Position numbers and translations under genes: made by a program. A stretch of 64,000 bases of DNA from Schizochytrium sp. TIO01 (taxonomy: Eukaryota > Sar > Bigyra > Thraustochytrida > Thraustochytriidae), in assembly GCA_004764695.1 (NCBI GenBank), contig SMSO01000025.1:2873102-2937101 (forward strand), in the 5' to 3' direction. Positions 57,008 through 64,000 of this stretch are shown in pieces. The notes beneath the pieces were generated by a model. It did no database searches and was not told the DNA's origin. It saw only the letters and a program-made list of their open reading frames with translations. Positions within the stretch are counted from its first letter, which is position 1, and every line of letters starts with the position of its first letter.

Positions 57008-59260
57008 TCGCTAACTAGTTCTGTCTGCAATCTGAAGATTTCTAAGATCGCAAATTATTTCCACGTGGGAGCAGAAAGGAAAGACTACAGCAGAGCTTAT
57101 GTGGAAATGCAGCAAAGGGGGTGGAGTAGATTAAAAACCTTTCCCTTACTACCTTCAATGAGTTTTAACTTTTTTTCTTTTCTTTTTTTTCATCTAAAGA
57201 TTTTAATTCATTTGTTTATTTAGTTTAGTTTTTAATTTATAAAAATAAATGTTTAAATTCAATTAACAAACCATTGAAGTAAAAATAAGAAAGAAACTGC
57301 ATAAGAATATTTCTATAACTGGAGCGATGTCAAACGACTGCAGAAATGAAGAATAAGTAATCTTACTAAATCACCAGAATGATTGCTGTCAGGAACAAAG
57401 GATGCTGGAAACCTTGCGAGTTCGGAAGGTGCATGGCTGCCAACTTTGGCAAAGTAGCAGCTTCAAATCGTGCGAGCGCGTAATATGCTGCTCCGCGCGT
57501 CCTTCGAATTTCGAAAGGAATCTCATGATACTCGCTTAGCTTTTGAAGGTGGCAAGGGCGAACAAACATAGGTATCATAGCCGAGCGCTTTTCGAGCAAG
57601 CCATTTCGGGACCTATCTGATCAAACTGGGTGCCGATCTCTCAAAAGGCGGTCGTTCGAATGGATTGAACATCGTAAGTCGATTCGCGAACATCCATAAT
57701 CAAGCCCTGAAGCGTCCGTGCCAAATTGTGAACGAGCTGCGATGCCACATCAGCTTCGTTGGTTCTAAAGCCGAGGTTGCTCGGACTTGCGAGTGGAGAG
57801 GGGTGTGCGCTGTACTCAGAGGTATAGAGGAGCTACCAGCAGCAGAATAGGGGTGGTAGTAGGTAGGTATATCTATTCCTTCAAGTTGGGCCGGGATGAC
57901 CATGCCCTCTTAAGTGCTGCCGTGAATTTCCAAAATTTTAAGAAAGATCTCCGAGTTTACTGATGCATTTGCTTACCGAGCACAAGGCTGATCTTGGTGC
58001 TACAATGCCTGATTTTATAAAATAGGAGTTCGAGTTCTTACGAATTAACGCTCCAAAATTTCTTCAGGTAAGACAAAAGACTGCAAACTTCCTGATCTAA
58101 AACGTTCCTCGTGCCTGAAATCTTTGGTGAGAGTGCTAAAGATCAAACCGTTGATTTAACTGGGTTTATTCTGAAGACTTGGGAGCTAGAGAGCAAACTA
58201 TGCGGGTCGTGCTAGTTTCAGATATTTCAGAAGAACATCTATCAAGTTGAATAAAAGAAGTGATTAAAACATGTATGTGCTTTGTTCACCCACCATTCAT
58301 TTATGTGGCGAATAATTGTAGGAATGCCACCATTTTGCAATCCAGGAGCAGTGGAATAGAATGCAAATGCCATTTAACCTAGGAAATATCAACCTTTTTC
58401 AAACAAAAGTACAATCAGTAAGTTATCCAGAAATGGTGGAGAAAAGGCTTGATTTTACTGCCGCTGAATTTCCGAAGGGATGCGAAACCAGCAATACAAG
58501 TTTGGAGTTACCAGTTATGGATAGCAGATAATCAATTACAAGAGCTCAATTCATTTATGAAAAAAATAAATCATGAACTTGCTCCAGGGCTTCGTCGTAG
58601 GAAACTTGTTTAAATGAGGCAATTTTAAATGTATCATTTAACAATTATTTTCTTCTGTAATCTTGAGAACCCCACATTAAGTTTAATGTCCCATCATCAA
58701 CATCGTTCAATTTTAAAACCTGTGAAAGTGGTTGGCATTTGCTACATAATACCGTGATATTACTAGAACATTCTAGTTGACATGCTCGTGAGGAGGGACA
58801 AAAATATTTAGCGCGAAGGATTGCCATACTTCACACTGCAGTTAAATTGATATTTCAACCTCAGCTATGCAAGGTTAAGCGACCTAAAAATAATGCCATG
58901 AGGTGATACTTTGTGCATGTGCTTCAACCTAGAGAGCCGGAAATCAATAAATCATTTTGCAACCCACGTTTCAAAATTAAAAATCTTTAAGTTATTATTT
59001 CAAATAACAATAGTAAAGTGCACTGCCAGTGGTATCCCACTGTTTTCGCTTGGTAACCAATTACTGTTCCCTTTCCACGAACTTTGAAACGTCTTCAGCC
59101 GGTCCCTGTTGTGCCTTCGTTGAGCCATGAGAGTCGAAGCTAAGTCTTGATTTTCCAAGCTCCAGTTGTTATTGAACCTCGAAAAGCATATAGCCGTCCG
59201 AAGGGTTTCCATTGTGCGGCCGCCAGCCTCCTTTTAGCGTTTCTCATTCTCCAGTACCTC

Positions 59261-59302
59261 ATTTATTCATTCATTCATTCATTCATCCATTCATTCATTC
59301 AC
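59261..59302. repeat. ATTC tetranucleotide run
   Basis: About ten ATTC units with one ATCC variant. Confidence 0.85.
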
Positions 59303-60764
59303 TCTCTTTGGCTGAATGTCCACGCGAACAAATCCCGAGCTACGAACAGGAGATCCAAGTTTACCCCCTACCCCTCACACTTTGGCCTTCCTAAACGTCG
59401 AGCTATAGTGAGAAGTACAGGGAAGGGCATTAAGAGATTCTTTTTGCGCGTCACCATTATCCTTGATGATTTCTTGCAATTTTGCGAACAAACACTGTGC
59501 AACAGGTTTCATCGGGTGCTCTTGGGTCCTGTACTCTTCGCACGGAGCGCGTTAAATTAGAAAACCACCCCTGTTTGGTGCCGTGATAATGCTGGACAAG
59601 GCGGTCGCGAGATAAGCAGTGCTCACAAAATTGCTGACTGCAGAAGGCCGCAGTAGTAATACCAATTTGCGCAGATGAAGTTTTAGTTCTTGAAGAGCTT
59701 AATGAGCGACTGAACAAGTTCTTCAAGAGTTCAAGTATTTTCAGCCTTCAACTAATGTATGTATTAACAAAGACTAGTCCTGATCCTTGATATTTCCTGT
59801 GATGGTTGAGTGGCGATGTAGTACTGAGAAATACTTTTGGTAAAATTACGAGAAGCGCGCTGTAGTTCAATATCATTATAATTTCTGTTTTAGACGTCTT
59901 TTTTTCTTTTTCTTTTTTTAAAGCGACCCCAGTGTCCAAGTCTTGAGGGTAAAGTAAAGAAGAAAGCACAAACAGTAAAAACAACGACTTTGTTTAAACT
60001 TAAAAGCATTGAGTCGAAATATACAACTACATCGTTTCTCTGACCTGACTCAAATGATATTAAGAGAGATGGAAATCGCTCGAGATGTGTTCCGGTGTCT
60101 CCACTGTCAGGAAGTGTCAACCCTACAGAAGACCTCCCTCAGGTGCCACTGTGCTTTTTGTTTTCCTCTGTAATGCAAGCATTCACTCAAGTGCCTAGGA
60201 GGCACTTGCATATGCCTTCATGCAGAGATGGGTCTCTCCCTTTTCATTTTCTGCCGCGAATCAGCACGATCAACGCGAGATTTCAACCTTCTTGAGGTAT
60301 TCCAAGCCAATGAGGTAACCCCGCACTCGTGATCAGCGACAGAGGCAGCCTCTGATCGGTTGATCGATCGCCCTGAAGCGAATCTCAACTCAACTTTCTT
60401 TCAGAAGCCAAACCCAGTTCAAGCATGGGTAGTTCCCATTCCTCCTGCGAGGGAGGAGAAACTCAGATCTCACCTCCAATGATATGTCATTTTCAGATAA
60501 AATACATAGGTAGGTAGGCAGATATAGATACCGCTATAACCATTTGGAGGCAATGGCCACAATTGCCACTTTAGGCACCGGCGACGCTGAATTCACTATG
60601 TCTACTACCCATTAGCTAGCTGGCGGTTCCAAGTCTTTAAAAGGATCGTCACCATCTTTGTCGCTATGATCCAAAGTTCGACCCGATCGATTGCAGATCC
60701 ACTCCACTCCATTCCATTGCACCACTGATTTGATTTTCCGGCAATGATGTGTTTTCAGGATGTG

Positions 60765-60795
60765 CGAGCGAGCGAGCGAGCCAATCAATCAATTA
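60765..60795. repeat. GCGA and CAAT short tandem repeats
   Basis: Four GCGA units are followed by CAAT units, just left of an inverted-repeat candidate. Confidence 0.8.
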
Positions 60796-60822
60796 AAACA
60801 AAGGCGGACTTCGGTCTCTCAC

Positions 60823-61127
60823 GATGGGTGGCTCTTAGGCGCCTTTCTCGCACGTTTCGGAGCAGGTCTTCGGCAGGGATTGAGGTTCGCTCGAGTTAAG
60901 CTCGAAGGCTTTCTTGTTGGCAGCAAAGATCTTCTTCGCCCACGCGGTTCTTACAACCCATATAATATTCCCAACATGAGGTCCTCAGGAACTGCACGCT
61001 CCAGAACACCCAGTATACACCCTTCGAGGAGGTCAGATCCCGGGCTCGAAGCGTAGTTCCGGGGTGTACTTTCGAACAGTAGGGTGAGAACTATCTTCGG
61101 GCGTGGCAAAGAGGCGAACCACCCATC
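60823..61127. mobile_element. Possible foldback/MITE-like element
   Basis: GATGGGTGG at 60823-60831 is matched in inverted orientation by CCACCCATC at 61119-61127. Inward from each end, GCGCCTTTCTCGCACG and the complement of CGTGGCAAAGAGGCG are also similar, giving imperfect terminal inverted repeats of about 25-30 bases. The motif GGCGGAC lies outside both ends at unequal distance. The interior is GC-rich, has no transposase and no obvious target-site duplication. This is a visual match only. Confidence 0.25.
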
Positions 61128-62430
61128 TTTAGCTGTCCGCCAAGCTTTCGCGATGCGCAGAGACCGCCACTTTCTCGAAGCTTTCAAGCACATCGGCTGA
61201 GTCCGACACCGCTTCTAAGCAGGAGCAGGAAAGCAGATCTCTCCGTGCCTCCCAATCTAAACATTACTCACACTCGCGGTGGCTCTGCTTTCCCAACGCT
61301 TTGACTTCGCTCGTGTTATCATGTTATCAAAAAGAACTTGATTCTTTATAGGTATTTTCAATCTTAAAAACAAAGTTTGACTTAAAACCTTTAATCAAAC
61401 TTGCTTACGACTACAGAAGAAAAGGAAAAAGAAAAGAAAAAGGAAATAGGCATACGCATCGAATGTGTTTCTGCGTGCGGATGAACTGCCTATCGAAAGC
61501 TTTCAAAGTGCAAAGTGGCTGATTGGCTGCGGTTGTATTGCCGTGCCGGCCCTGGCGCGGCGTGACGGACTGTCTCTGTCTGCGACGCGAGGGCCGCCTC
61601 GGCGCTCCTCTCTCTCTCTTTCTTGCTTGCTTGCTTGAAGAAGAGAAGATCTTGAGGATTTCGATGCACGAAAGAGAAGGGAAATAGAAAGTAAAATAAA
61701 AATAAAAAAGAAGTGTCGCCTTTAAATCAAGCCAAGAGAAAGTTCGTGCCACTTCCAACTGACAAAAGTTTTTTTTTTCTTCTTCTTCTTTATCTTTTTA
61801 AAATATAAATAAAATGTTTTACAATGTTTATTTTACTTTAGTTTAAAATTATACATTAGAAAAATTAACTATAATGGAAATGAAAGTGGGAAAGACACAT
61901 CTATCTAGAACCAAGCTAGCTATTTCTCGGAAGGCATCAAGTTTTTTTTTAATCTGGCCATCTCCAGAAAGAAGAAGCGACGTACCTGTTCTAAGTAGTT
62001 ATAACTTTTTTCAATTTTTATTAAATCACGGTTCCAGCGGCGGAGGCCTAGCGCGACATAGAGGCTACGCATAGGCCTGCGAGTGGTATATGTTTTCCGC
62101 GGAATGAGATGCAAGAACGAACACGATGATGCGACGAGGAAATGTCGGGACAGAAGCAGTGTAAGGAAGCGATCGATGAGATGGAAAAGCAAACAAACCT
62201 GCGACACACCACCCTCACTAAGAAGAGGGCCGAGTCTCTCCATGCCGCATTTCGCAAACACGGGACGCCTTCCTTTCAAAGAAACACGCTAAAGAGGGAA
62301 AAGCTAAGCACCCGCAACTGCGCTTTGTCCCCCTACGGCGAAGCACGAACGGATCGAAGGGCTCCTTTTGGCTCAAGTCCCTCCGCAAACCAAATCAAAG
62401 CAGAGACAAATAAATACTCACCAAGAAAGG
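61128..62430. other. Gene-free interval
   Basis: GC-rich patches (61.15-61.25, 61.5-61.65, 62.0-62.4 kb) alternate with AT-rich sequence. ORFs reach 121 codons, with none recognisable. Confidence 0.45.
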
Positions 62431-62437
62431 AAAGTAC

Positions 62438-62438
<1 letters not shown>

Positions 62439-62501
<63 letters not shown>

Positions 62502-62560
62502 AAATGAAAAGGAAGAAAATGAAAAGGAAGAAAAGGAAAAGAAAGAAAAGGAAAAGAAAG
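62439..62560. repeat. Long near-pure purine tract (GAAA array with GGAAG/GAAAAG variants)
   Basis: AAAG units run from 62439 to about 62503 and then degenerate to GAAAATGAAAAGGAAG-type units until about 62560. Only two T bases interrupt the purine strand. It is the longest such tract in the window. Confidence 0.9.
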
Positions 62561-63788
62561 CACCATCACAGCAGGAATATGGATCATACGCCCGACGAAC
62601 TCGGAGTGCACCGGCTCACTAAGGTGCAAAGTAGAAGATATTAGGATTGCGCAGACACAAGACAGAGCGCCCGCCGTCAGCTACGGCAAAAGCCGCGCCT
62701 AAGATCCTGGGAGACGCCTCAGGCAGCGTCGGCGCCCTGGCAGAGGCAGGATTCGTCTCCCTGCGACGGGTCTTGATCGTTGAACTCAGTTGAGCGTGCA
62801 TTGATTGCTTGCTTTTTTTAATTCATTCTTATTCTATTTTTTTAAAATTCTTTTTTAGAGTGTGTTTTCACGCACTTGCTTTTTGTCTGTCTGTCTGACA
62901 GACTGCGGCTTTGGTTGCAGAGAACTGCAGACAAGACAGAACAGAGGCGCAGCTTTTGCGCAGGCACAGCTGAGTGAAGAAACATCGCCATCACGAGGCA
63001 GGAAACACTGGTCGGCTGACGATGGGCTGGCTGGTTTCGCAAACTATGCTGCAGGAATAATATAGGGGAAGGGGCCACCTGCACGTGCTTTCCTCACTCC
63101 GATACCCATGAGGATGAGTTTTGTTCAGTGCGCAAGGTTGGATCTTTTTCATGGAATGTCCCAGGTTTTGTTGTAGCGGTATCTTTGTAGAGACCCTGGA
63201 AAAGGAGCTCCCTGGTGAAGAATGAAATGAATGATTCAATACAACCGCAGGGCAATTTGCTAGTAGCGAGTGCTTAAATTTACCCTCGATTGGAATTGAA
63301 AGAACAAATTGCACCTGCCAGTGACCTGTGTTTTCGTATCCAACTTCTGTGGATCGCCTGAGATTGCTGAGTTTTCTTTCTTTCTCTCTTTACTTCTTTT
63401 ATTATTTTAAATGGATTATAGATGACATGTAGTACGTAGATCAGAAAAGCATATTCGAATTTGACTAGTTACCTCTGGAAGCTTGCCGAGCTATCATTTC
63501 AAAGAGAACTAATCGATGATTTTGAGTTCATTAAGTGCGAAGGATTCTGATTAGTTCAAGAGCTCGCACCAAGAGACATAAGATTCGAAAATATAGCTTC
63601 AGGTTGAATCGAGATTTCAATTACAGCATTAATGCAAAAGAATCACATAAAACTGCAGTATATGAACGATCACCTTATGAATTGTCCTTGAGACATTCGC
63701 CAATGCCACCAACATTTACTCTTTAGCTAGAGTTAAACATTAAAAAAAATTGTACTATGATATTTATTCACGACACATGCAGAAGACA
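62561..63788. other. Gene-free interval before the right-edge gene fragment
   Basis: Mixed GC with CTGT repeats near 62887. ORFs are below 110 codons and none is recognisable. Confidence 0.4.
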
Positions 63789-64000
63789 TTAAAACCGCCC
63801 ACATAGGTGACAAGACAATTGTGTCCTTGCAAGAATTACTCTATTTAACCGACCATTTACTTGCCTGTCAGGTGAAGTGGGGAAAACAAGTCCCTTTACA
63901 CAATCAATTCGGGGGACTTACATTTCAATCACATCCAGAAACGTAGCTAGAAACTTGAACTCATGAGGTTCTTGAAATGTCCCATTGGTAGAGCATCTGT
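63789..64000 (-). CDS. Possible 3' end of a gene with an intron; runs off the right edge
   Basis: From the right edge, the minus strand has an open frame (GTFQEPHEFKFLATFLDVIE) that meets a strong donor, GTAAGT, at 63921. The matching acceptor, CTGACAG, ends at 63865 (57-base intron), and the phase continues into MQVNGRLNRVILARTQ, then LSCHLCGRF and TAA at 63791-63789. Both junctions agree with splice consensus, and the result reads as a plausible protein tail. I recognise no family in it. The coding stretch is short (about 50 codons), so chance cannot be excluded. Confidence 0.3.

Larger units (their letters stand above)
57008..60822. other. Gene-free interval
   Basis: AT-rich DNA with scattered short ORFs (below 140 codons). 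The largest, 59147-59560 (plus), is spanned by an ATTC repeat at 59261-59302 and is not credible. No RNA gene is seen. Confidence 0.45.

Noticed and set aside
63970-64000. tRNA-like CATTGGTAGAGCATCTGT at the right end
   Set aside because: It resembles a D-arm (TTGGTAGAGC) but the preceding bases (GTCC) do not pair with GAGC, and the rest of a tRNA is outside the window.

Overview
The window is nuclear DNA of a single-celled eukaryote. The evidence is GT-AG introns with good splice consensus, an ER membrane complex subunit (EMC6), a eukaryotic type II glutamine synthetase, Golgi-type GT31 and 2-O-sulfotransferase-like enzymes, a GPAT3/4-type acyltransferase and two AMT1-type ammonium transporters. 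Long intron-poor ORFs, a plant-type K+-independent H+-PPase and wide microsatellite-rich spacers fit a stramenopile, possibly a labyrinthulomycete (thraustochytrid-like). That placement is inference and no marker gene here settles it.

Layout. The left edge carries the 5' part of a type II vacuolar/Golgi H+-pyrophosphatase (minus). About 4.4 kb of simple repeats follows, then a 972-residue fusion of two BRCT-like domains, an F-box-like segment and a divergent protein kinase (plus). This converges on a GPAT-like acyltransferase with a long acidic N-terminus (minus). After 3.4 kb of GC-rich and tandem-repeat DNA come a 2-O-sulfotransferase-like type II membrane protein (minus), a Siw14/OCA-type phosphatase with an intron (minus), a core-1 galactosyltransferase-like GT31 enzyme (plus), EMC6 (minus), and an armadillo-repeat protein (plus). 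The first ammonium transporter (minus), a 13 kb gene-poor interval, the second ammonium transporter (plus), a 12-bp minisatellite of about 35 copies, and glutamine synthetase (minus) follow. The last 12 kb has no recognisable gene; it holds one possible two-exon gene at about 56.5-57.0 kb and a possible 3' gene end running off the right edge.

How the genes fit together. Two ammonium transporters and glutamine synthetase lie within 23 kb and together cover ammonium uptake and its first assimilation step, although each is in its own transcription unit. The GT31 enzyme and the sulfotransferase-like protein are both predicted Golgi type II membrane proteins that would build or decorate glycans. 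GPAT (glycerolipid entry) and EMC6 (membrane protein insertion) are ER functions, and the H+-PPase acidifies endomembrane compartments. About two thirds of the window is non-coding. No tRNA, rRNA, CRISPR array or intact transposon was found by reading.
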